A DNA stretch of 64,000 nt from Chryseobacterium sp. H1D6B (lineage in GTDB: Bacteria > Bacteroidota > Bacteroidia > Flavobacteriales > Weeksellaceae): contig NZ_JARXVJ010000001.1 of assembly GCF_029892445.1 (NCBI RefSeq), positions 3,348,001-3,412,000 on the forward strand, given 5' to 3'. Under the pieces are notes generated by a model that saw nothing but the letters and a program-made list of their open reading frames with translations, was not told the DNA's origin and made no database searches. A program made the position numbers and the translations under genes. Below, piece by piece: positions 8,209 through 17,659 of the stretch. Each line of letters opens with the position of its first letter. Positions within the stretch are counted from its first letter, which is position 1.

Positions 8209-8517
8209 TATTATTTTTTTTAATATTTATAGACTTTAGTTTGATTTTGTAAATCTCCAGTAATGAGAGCTTGATATCGTATAATTCGCTTTTGGTTTAC
8301 TTATAGAATAGAACCTCTTTGTAAACATGTTTTAATGTAACTATTTCGATGTTATTGTATGTCTTTTTAACATAATGTAAAATTAGTAGAATTAATTCTA
8401 CAGGAATAATATGAGATGTAGAATAAAATAAATAACGATGTAGAAAATTTTCTACATCGTTATTTATTGCTCACCAGTAACAGCCGGTGATATAGAGAAT
8501 ATAAACCCGTTCTTGTA
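8209..8517. other. Intergenic region with a palindrome
   Basis: Upstream region of the GIN-protein pair and downstream region of the response regulator. Apart from the palindrome at 8427-8468, I see no gene and no promoter I could defend. Confidence 0.5.
8427..8468. terminator. Perfect 42-bp palindrome, probable terminator
   Basis: Two 21-bp arms, with the right arm starting at 8448 (TTTTCTACATCGTTATTTATT), are exact inverted copies with no spacer. It lies 50 bp after the response-regulator stop on the minus strand. Termination of that operon is the simplest role. The T-rich ends fit, although the palindrome lacks a separate T-tract. Confidence 0.5.
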
Positions 8518-9135
8518 CTATGAAATATAGGCTTCGTAAAGTTTGATAAGTTCTGCAAGGTTGTTGGTTTTTAATTTATTATGGACTCTTTTCTTATACG
8601 TACTTATGGTGGGCATTTGTATGTTCATAGCATTTGATATTTCTAGATTTCCAAATCCTTTAACCATTAAATTAAAAATCTCATATTCCCTTTCTGACAG
8701 GGTTTTTATTAGATCAAGCGGTGATGTCTGCAGCAGCTGGTTAACGATGCCGTGAGGATAGTAGTATCCATCCGAAAACATTTTATTGACTGCTTCCGAA
8801 ATTTCATCAACTTTACTCAGCTTATTAATATATCCTTCTGCACCTTCTCTTATATACTGTATTGCTATTTCCTCTTCATACGCTGAAAAGACTAATATTT
8901 TTATGGCTGGATCAAGTTCCTTTATTTCTGAGATCATTTTTTTGTTTTTACTTTCAGGCATATTAATATCTAGAATAAGAAGGTCATATTTCTCTTTAGA
9001 GATTTTCTCCAAAACCTGCGGATAATCTTCAGCCTGGTCTATAACTGCATTTTGTATCCTGGATTCTAAGATGATTGTGGTTCCTGCCAATACAATATCA
9101 TGGTCATCTGCGATAAGAATATTTTTAATCTTCAT
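8518..9135 (-). CDS. LuxR/NarL-type response regulator
   Basis: The protein has 205 residues. Residues 1-120 are a receiver domain with the acidic pair D10/D11, phospho-acceptor D56 (LLILDINMP), S84 and K105. Residues from about 140 to 200 are a LuxR-type helix-turn-helix (LSEREYEIFNLMVKG, then NLEISNAMNIQMPTISTYKK). It should bind DNA when phosphorylated by the kinase encoded 2 bp upstream. The two genes form a cognate two-component system in one transcript. The output genes are not identifiable from sequence; the adjacent GIN-protein pair is one candidate. Confidence 0.9.
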   Translation of the reverse strand: MKIKNILIADDHDIVLAGTTIILESRIQNAVIDQAEDYPQVLEKISKEKYDLLILDINMPESKNKKMISEIKELDPAIKILVFSAYEEEIAIQYIREGAEGYINKLSKVDEISEAVNKMFSDGYYYPHGIVNQLLQTSPLDLIKTLSEREYEIFNLMVKGFGNLEISNAMNIQMPTISTYKKRVHNKLKTNNLAELIKLYEAYIS

Positions 9136-9137
9136 TT

Positions 9138-12100
9138 TTATTTTTTAAAAATTAATGTGAAAGAAGTTCCTTTTGGTTCATTTTTCTTGAATATGATTTT
9201 ACTTTCTATCATTTGTAATAGCTGCAGTACAAGGTGAAGTCCCATCCCGTATTTCTGCAGCAATAATTTTTCATTTTCAATATTGTCCTGCAGTTTTGTA
9301 TAGTATTCTATTTTCTGCTCATCCATACCCGATCCGGTATCTGTGATCAGTAAAATAATATTTTCTGTTTCTAACGTACTGCTTATGGTTATCGTACCTT
9401 TTTTTGTGTATTTTACAGAATTGTCCAGAAGATTATGAATGATGACTGCCAGTATGTTTTTACTGATCTGTGTAGAAAGTGACCTGTCAACTTCATTGAT
9501 AATTATGCTGTCATTATTTTCAGCTATTTCATCAAAAAGTACTTTTTTTTCCTCCACAAGCTCGTATAAAGAATAAAGTACTGCTTCATCTGATCTGTAA
9601 TGGCTGTAGATATCTGCATATTCTTTTAAGGTCAATGTAAAATTATATAATTGATAAGATGATTTATAGATAGAATTCAGGACTTTTTCAGTGCGTACTT
9701 GATCAAATTTTTCGGAATTTAAAATTTCTTTTGATGTCAGAGAAATGAATTTTACCGGTGTTGTGATATCATGGGTAATGGTTCCTATAAGTTTTTTCTG
9801 CTGTTCAATCTCTTTATGGAGCTTTATTTTGGTTATCTCCAGATTTTCTACCGTATCGGAAAGGTTTTTAGTACGTAAAGTCACAATCTCCTCAAGCTCG
9901 TGATTTTTCTTTTTGAGAAAACTTATTCTCCATCTTACTATGAAATATACCAAAAGAAGCAAGAGTGAAAAAATGAAGATTTTGAACCACAGCGTTTGAT
10001 AAAAATAGGGATGGATCGTAATACTAATTTTTTTATATACAAATTTTCCTTTGTCTGAAATAAGCATTCTTATCATCAGGATATGATTTCCATATCTGGG
10101 ATTCGTAAGGGTAAACTTTCTGTCTTTTCCTATGATTTCCCAGTTTTGTTCATCATCCAGTTTTGTCTGTATTATAACATTAGAGGGATTGGCATAGTAG
10201 GGAACATCAATGAATATGTCTACCCGTTTGGTTTCTTGTTTTAGGGGTAAATGATCTTTAAAGAATACTTCCCGGCCGTCGGCAGCGCCTCTTTCTACAT
10301 AAATAAATCCGGGATAATAACTTTTAATTTTCAAGGGATCAAAAAAAACAAGACCGTTTAAAGAAGGTAAAACGAATTCCCCATTTTTTAATTTATTTCC
10401 GGCCCTATTGCCGCCGCCATTAAATTCATTAGTATTAAAACCTGCTTCTTTTGAAAATCTATAATAATGTACTTTAAAATTCGGATTCCTATAATACATT
10501 AAAAGCTGTTCTTCAAGAACTTTATATAAACCATTATTGGAGGGGATCCAAAAAAAGCCGTTGTCATCTTCTAATAAGGTGTGTGCAGAAGAAATATTTT
10601 CATCGGGATCATAAGGCATTTTTAAAAGGCGATTGTTTTTTAATAAATAGAACCCTTTTCCTAATGTGGTTATCCAGATATTTCCGTCTTTTGACTTAAT
10701 GATATCGCGGATCGACAATTTATTTTTCGCGGTATAATTATTTATCTTATTTGATTTTAATGATATTTTGTACAGTCCTTTTATTGTTCCAACTAGTATA
10801 CTGCTGTCGTCTATCTTTTTGAATCGGGTTGGCTCGCTGTTGAATAAGAATTTTTTTTCCAGAGAACGGAATCTTTTACCATGATATATCGATAAAGCAC
10901 CGCTGCGTTCCAGACTGCCGTTTACTTTTGGCTTAAAAGTCAGTGTATAATAACTTTTTTCATCAAAAAAAAAATCTTTTAATGAATTTTTATCTGTAAA
11001 AATGGATGAAAAATGTTTATAAGACGATCCTTTTTGATACAGCATAAGCTGTTTTTCATTACTTGTGATAATATTCCCGGAATCATCATAATCTATAAAA
11101 TATAAAACCGTATTTTTAAAATTCTTATTCTGTACAAACCCGTTTCTATTATAAATTTCTCCAGCCGGAGTAATTACTGATGAATCATCATAAGGCAGCG
11201 TGCAGTAGAACACCGATGAAGATTTTGGAGTATCTCTTTTAACAGCAGTAAACTCCGAAAAATTGATGACTTCCAGCCCTTCGGTACTGCTTCCCAAATA
11301 AAGTTTTTTATAAAATTTGTCATAATAGATGCTGATCAGGTTATTAGGGATTTTGTCCAGTGCTGCCAGTCTTGATACTTCCAGCCGTCCTTTGCTGTAA
11401 ATACAAGTATAAAGTACATTTTTATTCAAGATAAAAACCTGATTATTTATCTTGCTCCAGAATATACTGCTGTTGCTGTCTGTAAGCAGCGGAATAGTAT
11501 AAGAGTCTGTTATTTTTCCTTTTTCTATTTTCCATATTTTTTTTGAAAAATCATCTATATGGAACAGTAACTCATCAACAGCGAAAATACTGGGAGTATT
11601 TTTATAGGAAGGGTTTATTTTAAGATCTTCCGTTACCTTTGAATGATATTCTTTATAGGCCATTGAGTTCCCCCGGATATAATATCTGCCCTTTTTAAAG
11701 TTCATAAAGAAGTTGATATCATGCGAAGTAGTGTAACTGTAATTAGAACAATATAGAAAATAATTAATGTTATCTTTAAGGATAATGTTAGGGTACTTCG
11801 TTATAGTCTTAATTACTTTTGGAGATTTTTTATGTATGAGTACATTTGCTCCATAGTCTCCGGTTGTGAAAATACTGTCTTTATTGGGGTTACCATAAAA
11901 ATAAGTAAAGCGCTGGCTGCTCAACGGAAAATTTTTATAAACTAGAAAATTCATTCCGTCATATCTTACAATTCCGTTTTCAGTTGTAAGCCATATGAAG
12001 CCGTATTCATCTTTAATAATGTCTTTTACGCTGTTCTGTGGAAGTCCATTATCAGTATTAAATAATTGAGTACTATATCTCTGGCAGTAAATGTTAGAAA

Positions 12101-12140
12101 AGAGGAATAAAAAAAATAAAAGTGGTATATTTTTAAGCAA
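9138..12140 (-). CDS. Propeller-type sensor histidine kinase
   Basis: The 1000-residue protein has a signal sequence (MLKNIPLLFFLFLFSNIYC, from a TTG codon). Repeated two-component-regulator-propeller blades follow, for example GLPQNSVKDIIKDEYGFIW and DIIKSKDGNIWITT. A Y_Y_Y-type domain comes just before a membrane helix near 725-745 and is followed by a coiled coil. The phospho-acceptor is His about 790 (TITHDITTPVKF). The ATPase has the N-box NLLDNSVKYT, G1 TDTGSGM and G2 GMGLH. The sensor part is periplasmic, as in hybrid sensors of carbohydrate utilisation loci. Here receiver and output lie on the separate downstream gene. The ligand is unknown. Confidence 0.9.
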   Translation of the reverse strand: MLKNIPLLFFLFLFSNIYCQRYSTQLFNTDNGLPQNSVKDIIKDEYGFIWLTTENGIVRYDGMNFLVYKNFPLSSQRFTYFYGNPNKDSIFTTGDYGANVLIHKKSPKVIKTITKYPNIILKDNINYFLYCSNYSYTTSHDINFFMNFKKGRYYIRGNSMAYKEYHSKVTEDLKINPSYKNTPSIFAVDELLFHIDDFSKKIWKIEKGKITDSYTIPLLTDSNSSIFWSKINNQVFILNKNVLYTCIYSKGRLEVSRLAALDKIPNNLISIYYDKFYKKLYLGSSTEGLEVINFSEFTAVKRDTPKSSSVFYCTLPYDDSSVITPAGEIYNRNGFVQNKNFKNTVLYFIDYDDSGNIITSNEKQLMLYQKGSSYKHFSSIFTDKNSLKDFFFDEKSYYTLTFKPKVNGSLERSGALSIYHGKRFRSLEKKFLFNSEPTRFKKIDDSSILVGTIKGLYKISLKSNKINNYTAKNKLSIRDIIKSKDGNIWITTLGKGFYLLKNNRLLKMPYDPDENISSAHTLLEDDNGFFWIPSNNGLYKVLEEQLLMYYRNPNFKVHYYRFSKEAGFNTNEFNGGGNRAGNKLKNGEFVLPSLNGLVFFDPLKIKSYYPGFIYVERGAADGREVFFKDHLPLKQETKRVDIFIDVPYYANPSNVIIQTKLDDEQNWEIIGKDRKFTLTNPRYGNHILMIRMLISDKGKFVYKKISITIHPYFYQTLWFKIFIFSLLLLLVYFIVRWRISFLKKKNHELEEIVTLRTKNLSDTVENLEITKIKLHKEIEQQKKLIGTITHDITTPVKFISLTSKEILNSEKFDQVRTEKVLNSIYKSSYQLYNFTLTLKEYADIYSHYRSDEAVLYSLYELVEEKKVLFDEIAENNDSIIINEVDRSLSTQISKNILAVIIHNLLDNSVKYTKKGTITISSTLETENIILLITDTGSGMDEQKIEYYTKLQDNIENEKLLLQKYGMGLHLVLQLLQMIESKIIFKKNEPKGTSFTLIFKK

Positions 12141-12474
12141 ATTGTAGTATGTTTTAAATATTTCAAATATACAATAGAATAAATAATTATATAATAAAAT
12201 AATTCATAATTAATAGTGAATTGTTGCTGTATTAATGAAGATTACTCATTGCTTTAAAAAGTAATACAGTATATTTTATGAAGAGTATTACATGTAAGAT
12301 TAATGTAATCTGAGAATTATCCGATCAGCTGAAATAATTAAAATCAGACAGTTTTTTGTACCTGAAAAAATTCCCATCAAAGATTATTTATAATACCTTT
12401 ACCATACTGTTGACAGTAATAAGCAGTCAAATCATTGACTGTGCGGAGCCGGCAGCAGGAAAACCAGATTTCAA
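12141..12474. other. Intergenic region between divergent genes
   Basis: An AT-rich 334-bp stretch between the sensor kinase (minus) and the AlkB-like gene (plus). It should contain both promoters, but no pair of -33/-7 boxes stands out. The plus ORF that begins at 12356 runs into the AlkB-like gene in another frame and is not supported. Confidence 0.4.
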
Positions 12475-13089
12475 ATGGATCAGCTTAGTTTATTCAACGC
12501 AGACGAATATTATCAATTTCCAGAAGAGTTATTGGAGTATACGAAACATTTTTTATCTCATCAGGAAGCGGAAGAACTTAAAGAATATTTTATAAAAACA
12601 GTTCCATGGAAACAGAACTCGCAGAAGATGTATGATAAAATAGTAATTACACCCCGTCTTACTGCATGGTATGGCGACGGTGATTCTTCCTATCAGCTGG
12701 ACGGTAATTTAATTAAGATCAATCATTGGCTTCCTGAGCTGTCTGCACTGAAAGACCGTATTGAGAAGGTGAGCGGCAGTAAGTTTAATTCTGTACTGCT
12801 TAATTTCTATCGAGACGGCAACGACTCGGTGGCCTGGCACCGGGATAAAGAAAGTGAACTGGGAAAACGGCCTGTGATTGCTTCCTTAAGCCTCGGGCAG
12901 GTCCGGAATTTTGATTTCCGTAAAGTAGACGACCACAAAAAAAAATATAGTTTAGCGCTCAGCCATGGTTCTCTTCTTATTATGAAAGGCGATCTTCAGG
13001 TAGATTGGGAACACCGTATCGCTAAATCTGCAAAAGCAAAGCAGCCCCGCATTAATCTAACCTTCCGCTTAATAAAAGAGATAGAATAG
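12475..13089 (+). CDS. AlkB-like 2-oxoglutarate/Fe(II) dioxygenase
   Basis: The 204-residue protein belongs to the family that removes alkyl groups from nucleic-acid bases by oxidation. The iron ligands are visible as H122-x-D124 (WHRDKE) and H180 (WEHRIAK). The 2-oxoglutarate-binding arginines lie in PRINLTFR (192 and 198). Other family blocks are PRLTAWYGD near 60-68 and LLNFYRDGNDSVAWH. Length and layout match the stand-alone bacterial AlkB homologues (ABH2/3-like) rather than E. coli AlkB. There is no ada gene next to it. It stands alone and is followed by a terminator shared with the convergent gene. Confidence 0.88.
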   Translation: MDQLSLFNADEYYQFPEELLEYTKHFLSHQEAEELKEYFIKTVPWKQNSQKMYDKIVITPRLTAWYGDGDSSYQLDGNLIKINHWLPELSALKDRIEKVSGSKFNSVLLNFYRDGNDSVAWHRDKESELGKRPVIASLSLGQVRNFDFRKVDDHKKKYSLALSHGSLLIMKGDLQVDWEHRIAKSAKAKQPRINLTFRLIKEIE

Positions 13090-13095
13090 AAAATA

Positions 13096-13123
13096 AAAAC
13101 CTTCAAATTAATTTGAAGGTTTT
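13096..13123. terminator. Bidirectional terminator
   Basis: A 14-bp perfect inverted repeat (AAAACCTTCAAATT / AATTTGAAGGTTTT) lies between the converging AlkB-like and T9SS-substrate genes. Short A- and T-rich flanks lie on both sides. Confidence 0.75.
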
Positions 13124-13148
13124 AAAGTATAGAAATCAGTACCGAAAA

Positions 13149-14111
13149 TTAATTTTTAATAATCTGCTGGCTGATATTGTTATCGGTAGTGTAGAATTTT
13201 AATAAGTAATTTCCTTTTGGAAGATGTTCGATATTAATTTTTTCCGCAGGGTTTTCATAAGACTCTAATAATTGGCCTGTCAAATTATAAATTTCAACTT
13301 TTTTAGTATTAAAATTAAAGTTGACATCCTTGGAAGTTGGATTAGGGTAGATCTTAATTTGTTTTTTGTTACTGGTTTCTGCAGTAGACAGAGTCTGGCA
13401 GCTGTTCCCATTTTTAAATCCAAAAACACTCAAATTATCCAAATAAGTAACATCACCCCAGCGTCCGCCCAAAATTTCAACATATACTGAATTTGTTGGG
13501 GTAAACTGATAGCTGTTTCCTTCAACAGTGTAGGTAGATACTAAAGAAATAGGAGTATTTCCAGCGGTACCAAGGTTATATATTTTAGATGTTAAAGAAT
13601 ATTTATTGACAGCTGTTTTCGTAATAGTAAGAGTCAGTCTGTACCAGTTACCGTTAGTATAAGAATTTCCTGCCAAGAAAGCTCCGTCGGTAGAAGATGG
13701 ATTGCTCAGCCCTTCTATATAAAGACGCTGCGGTGCAATTCTTGTTGACATTACTAAGTTGTTGTCTGCTGAATTTCTAAGGAAAATTCCCACTCCGTTA
13801 GATAATGGAGCCGGTGTAGGAAAAAGATCTAACTTGTAATCAATACTTATGGTCATTGTTTCATTATCAACACCTTGATATCTGTTGCATAGCTTCAGCC
13901 CCTGCAAGGGCATTCCCTGTAAAGGGGTTGAAACATAATATTCTGAACCATTTTGAAATAAATTATAAGAAGCGGTGCTGGCAAAATTATTTTTTAGATC
14001 ATTATCTGTTGCAGAAACATAATTGTTAAAATTAATGTTTGTAGAAGTTAGCTGAGCAGATGCCTTAACGGCGAATACACTCATAATAACAAGAATAATT
14101 TTTTCTCTCAT
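13149..14111 (-). CDS. Secreted protein with type IX secretion (type A) sorting domain
   Basis: The 320-residue protein has a signal peptide (MREKIILVIMSVFAVKASA-Q). Its body of about 220 residues looks like a concanavalin/laminin-G type beta-sandwich, with DNETMTISIDYKLDLF, GIFLRNSADNNLVM and YLDNLSVFG. The C-terminal 70 residues are a typical type A T9SS signal (IKIYPNPTSKDVNF, VEIYNLTGQLLES, LPKGNYLLKFYT). It should be exported across the outer membrane and anchored or released. No catalytic motif is visible. Function is unknown; binding to a polymer is possible from the fold impression only. Confidence 0.82.
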   Translation of the reverse strand: MREKIILVIMSVFAVKASAQLTSTNINFNNYVSATDNDLKNNFASTASYNLFQNGSEYYVSTPLQGMPLQGLKLCNRYQGVDNETMTISIDYKLDLFPTPAPLSNGVGIFLRNSADNNLVMSTRIAPQRLYIEGLSNPSSTDGAFLAGNSYTNGNWYRLTLTITKTAVNKYSLTSKIYNLGTAGNTPISLVSTYTVEGNSYQFTPTNSVYVEILGGRWGDVTYLDNLSVFGFKNGNSCQTLSTAETSNKKQIKIYPNPTSKDVNFNFNTKKVEIYNLTGQLLESYENPAEKINIEHLPKGNYLLKFYTTDNNISQQIIKN

Positions 14112-14402
14112 TAGTTTTATAATTTATAATTTGAAATTTTGTGGAAACGGCGAAACTACGAAAAATACTAGGTTTAATCAAGTGAATATAGATGATAATC
14201 CCACGATTGGGGGTAAAAGAACTAAACATTTTTTTTTCTTCCGAAACATGGAATTTGTGAAATACAAAAGAATTTCAATGATTATATTTGAAAAACTGAA
14301 GTTGAAAGTAACAGCAAAGGTAAAAATATGAAAACAAGTCTTTTTACTTATCAAAAATGTAATAAAAACATTTCCAAGGTTGTCTTATAACTAAAACTAA
14401 TT

Positions 14403-15836
14403 ATGAAATTTTACTTTTTGTTGATCTTGTGTATCTGTTCATCCTATTTTTCTGCTCAAAAAGAATCATTTGTTGATATCATTATTAAAAGAGAAATGGC
14501 TGAACGGAAAATTCCGGGATTACAGGTAGCAGTCATTCAAAACGGAAAAATAATTTTAAAAAAATCGTTTGGAACGTCAAATATTCAAAATAATATTCTT
14601 GTTAGTGATACAACAATTTTTCCCATTAATTCATGTACCAAAGTTTTTACAGGAACGGCTGTAATGCAGCTTGTAGAAGAAGGGAAAATAGATTTGTCTG
14701 CTCCTGTATCAAAATATCTGAGTGATCTTCCTAAGCAGTGGCAGCCGGTGACGATAGAACAGATGATGGTGCATATTTCCGGCTTTCCGGATATTGTAAG
14801 ATTATTTGATCCTGTCACTGGAGGGGCATTGAAACCTGAAAAAGAAATTTGGGAGGAGCTTAAAGCATTGCCGATGGATTTCAAAACCGGAGAACAGATG
14901 AGGTATAACCAGACTAACTATTATTTATTAGGGAAGATCATTGAAAAGGTAAGCGGTGAACCTTTTGATCTGTTTTTTAAACATAAACAATTTCAGCCGG
15001 TTGGAATGAAAAATACAGTATTTGGAGATTCAAGAGACGTTATTCCTTATTTTGCTCCTACTTACGGGTATAGAAGTTCTATAGACGATAGAAAACTGAA
15101 TGAAGAGAAATTGATTAATGATTATCATATATTTCCTGATTACAGCAGAACGGCGGCTGGTCTCAACACATCCGCAGAAGATCTGGCAAAATGGATCATT
15201 TCCTTACAAAAACAACAACTTTTTAAAAGTAAAAGTACATTAACTAAGATGTGGTCGCCCAGCAAGATGAACAACGGAACTCCAACATCTTGGGCGCTGG
15301 GCTGGGGCTTAACAAAATTTCGGACGAAGCATAAAGCCGTAGGAATGTCAGGCGGAGGAAGGTCTGCATTTTTGGTGTATCCCGATGATAATTTGTCGGT
15401 TATAGTTCTTACCAATTTAATGGGCAGTTCTCCTGAAGATTTTTTAGAAGAGCTCGCCGGGGTTTATAATCCTGAAATCATCAAAGCCGATCCTATCACT
15501 TATCTTAGAATAAATCTTAAAAAACAAGGTTTTAGCAAAGCCATAGAAGTGGTAAATTTAGAAAAGAAAAATAATCCTGAATTCAATCCCGGAGAATCTG
15601 AACTGAATGACTGGGCCTACCGGATGATGTCCAGAAATCAAATAAAAGAAGCTTATGAGATTTTGAAACTGAATGTCCATCTATTTCCTGACAGCTGGAA
15701 TGTCTATGACAGTTATGGTGATGTACTGCTTAAGATGGGTAATAAGAATGAAGGCATTAAGATGTATAAAAGATCCATAGAACTGAATCCAGATAATGAG
15801 TACGGGAAAAACATTTTGAAACAGTTAAATGAATAA
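14403..15836 (+). CDS. Beta-lactamase-family serine hydrolase with C-terminal TPR
   Basis: The 477-residue exported protein has a signal peptide ending near YFSAQ. The class C beta-lactamase/DD-peptidase fold shows the nucleophile motif SCTK (INSCTKVFTG) and a YNQTNYYLLG block in place of the usual YxN. A glycine-rich GMSGGG block replaces the third motif. The last 110 residues are helical, with a TPR signature (NVYDSYGDVLLKMGNKNEGI, MYKRSIELNPDN). It probably acts in the periplasm as an esterase, peptidase or hydrolase; the substrate cannot be named. A paralogue follows 56 bp downstream. Confidence 0.82.
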   Translation: MKFYFLLILCICSSYFSAQKESFVDIIIKREMAERKIPGLQVAVIQNGKIILKKSFGTSNIQNNILVSDTTIFPINSCTKVFTGTAVMQLVEEGKIDLSAPVSKYLSDLPKQWQPVTIEQMMVHISGFPDIVRLFDPVTGGALKPEKEIWEELKALPMDFKTGEQMRYNQTNYYLLGKIIEKVSGEPFDLFFKHKQFQPVGMKNTVFGDSRDVIPYFAPTYGYRSSIDDRKLNEEKLINDYHIFPDYSRTAAGLNTSAEDLAKWIISLQKQQLFKSKSTLTKMWSPSKMNNGTPTSWALGWGLTKFRTKHKAVGMSGGGRSAFLVYPDDNLSVIVLTNLMGSSPEDFLEELAGVYNPEIIKADPITYLRINLKKQGFSKAIEVVNLEKKNNPEFNPGESELNDWAYRMMSRNQIKEAYEILKLNVHLFPDSWNVYDSYGDVLLKMGNKNEGIKMYKRSIELNPDNEYGKNILKQLNE

Positions 15837-15892
15837 TAATTTTCAATGACTTCCGGCAGTTTAACCTTGGCTCAAACCATTAATCCTGAAAA

Positions 15893-17335
15893 ATGAAAAA
15901 GTATCTAAGCCTGATTTTATTGTCCGCCACGCTTCATTCGATCTACGCACAATTACCCGCAGACAGTATAAAAGCAATTATTAAAGAAGCAGTTGCGGGT
16001 AAAAGAAGCAAAAGTATTATTATCGGTATTATTGATGCTGATGGCAGAACAATATACAGCGGTGGAATAGTAAGTGATGAAAACCCAGTGAAACCAACTG
16101 CAAATACAATCTATGAGATCGGTTCTATCACAAAGGTTTTCACTTCATTAGTATTGGCAGATATGAGCCTGAAAAATAAGCTTAACCTGAATGATCCTAT
16201 TTCAAAATTCCTTCCAAAAAGTGTGAAGACACCTGTACGAAATGGAAAAGAAATCACTCTGCTGAATTTATCAACGCATAGAGCCGTATTCCCCCGTTTT
16301 CCTTACAACGTAGATCCTAAAGATCTGGATAAACCCTATGCTGATTACACAGAAAAAAGGTTATTTGAATATGTGTCAGATTTTAAACCTGATATTGATT
16401 TTGATTCAAGATGGCGGTATTCAAATACAGCATATGGATTATTAGGAAATATAATAACATCAGTTTCAAAAGAGAAGAATTACGAAGCGCTGATAAAAGA
16501 TGAAATTTGTATACCGCTGCATATGAACAGCACTGTCATTACATTGACGTCTGAATTGAAAAAAAATAGGGCTGCTGGATATTCTGAATATGGAAAACCT
16601 GTCCACTTTCTGGAATTATCTTCCATAGAAGGCGCAGGTGCTTTTAGTTCAAGTATGAATGATATGCTCACTTTTGCCGGAGCTAGTTTAGGCCTTATAC
16701 AATCAGATCTCCTTCCTGTAATGGAATTTACACATCGTAAGCAGGCTAAAAAAGACGGTGATAACAGCTATGTTACGCTGGGCTGGACGCTTTGGGCCGA
16801 TGGCGGGAAAAATATTCTTTTTAAAGACGGAGGAACTCCGGGTTTTCGTACTTTCATCGGAATCGATAAGAATAAAAAGTTCGGTGTTGTGGTATTATCC
16901 AATTCTAACAACGGTGTGACAGATATTGGAACCCATATTCTTGATCAGACTTCTAAAATAAATGTTTACAAATATCCATGGAAATTACTAGATACACTAA
17001 GAATTACTGCTAAAGAAAGTGGAGCAGAGGCTGCCATTCTATTGTATAAAAAACTTAAGATCATTAAGAATCCTGAATTTATTTTTGATGAAAATCAGCT
17101 TAATTATTTAGGGCATGAATTAAGAAGAGAGAAAAAGCTTGGTGATGCTGTAAAAATATTTGAACTTAATATCAATGAATATCCCAATCTTCCGCTTGTC
17201 TATGAGAGCCTAGGAGAATTATACAAAAGAAACCATAACAAAAAAAAGGCAGTAGTCTATTTTGAAAAAGCCCGTGAACTTGATCCCGAAAATCTTCACT
17301 GGAATTTTATAGTAAAGAAGCTGAAAAAGCATTGA
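15893..17335 (+). CDS. Beta-lactamase-family serine hydrolase with C-terminal TPR (tandem paralogue)
   Basis: The 480-residue protein has a signal peptide (MKKYLSLILLSATLHSIYAQ). All three serine-hydrolase motifs are clear: SITK in GSITKVFTS, YSN in YSNTAYGLLG, and KDGGTPGF as the KTG-like element. As in the preceding gene, the C-terminus is TPR-like (LVYESLGELYKRNHNKKKAV). The two genes share architecture and are probably an old tandem duplication in one operon. The complete motifs suggest it is active. The substrate is unknown. Confidence 0.85.
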   Translation: MKKYLSLILLSATLHSIYAQLPADSIKAIIKEAVAGKRSKSIIIGIIDADGRTIYSGGIVSDENPVKPTANTIYEIGSITKVFTSLVLADMSLKNKLNLNDPISKFLPKSVKTPVRNGKEITLLNLSTHRAVFPRFPYNVDPKDLDKPYADYTEKRLFEYVSDFKPDIDFDSRWRYSNTAYGLLGNIITSVSKEKNYEALIKDEICIPLHMNSTVITLTSELKKNRAAGYSEYGKPVHFLELSSIEGAGAFSSSMNDMLTFAGASLGLIQSDLLPVMEFTHRKQAKKDGDNSYVTLGWTLWADGGKNILFKDGGTPGFRTFIGIDKNKKFGVVVLSNSNNGVTDIGTHILDQTSKINVYKYPWKLLDTLRITAKESGAEAAILLYKKLKIIKNPEFIFDENQLNYLGHELRREKKLGDAVKIFELNINEYPNLPLVYESLGELYKRNHNKKKAVVYFEKARELDPENLHWNFIVKKLKKH

Positions 17336-17348
17336 TATTTTCTTTATT

Positions 17349-17615
17349 TTAAATTTCAATAGATTCAACATACTCCATAAAAGTATTTAGCAACTCCTGC
17401 TGTTCTTCCGGCTCAGATTGAAAACGATAGGTAACATTCTTTTCATTTTCAATGACAAATAAAGTAAGCCCTGAATGATAGGGAAGAAATGTGGTTTTAT
17501 GAAAAATCCAGACCTCTCCAATTCTATGAGTGATCCGGTCATAATCTAGGAATTCTTTTTTCACTTTATAGGTTTTCCCTTTTTCAAGTTTATAAATATT
17601 TGAGCTGTACTCCAT
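17349..17615 (-). CDS. DUF3601-like small protein
   Basis: The 88-residue cytoplasmic protein begins MEYSSNIYKLEKGKTYKVKK. It contains the pattern K-G-K-x-Y-x-V-x-x-x-F-x-D-Y-D, then G-E-x-W-x-F and FLPYHSGLTLFV, which I associate with DUF3601. It has no signal peptide or membrane helix and no known function. It converges with the serine hydrolase gene 14 bp away, without a clear terminator between them. Confidence 0.7.
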   Translation of the reverse strand: MEYSSNIYKLEKGKTYKVKKEFLDYDRITHRIGEVWIFHKTTFLPYHSGLTLFVIENEKNVTYRFQSEPEEQQELLNTFMEYVESIEI

Positions 17616-17659
17616 AATTCTATTGTATTTGTAAGAAGAAAACTTTTTGTTTTTAGAAT

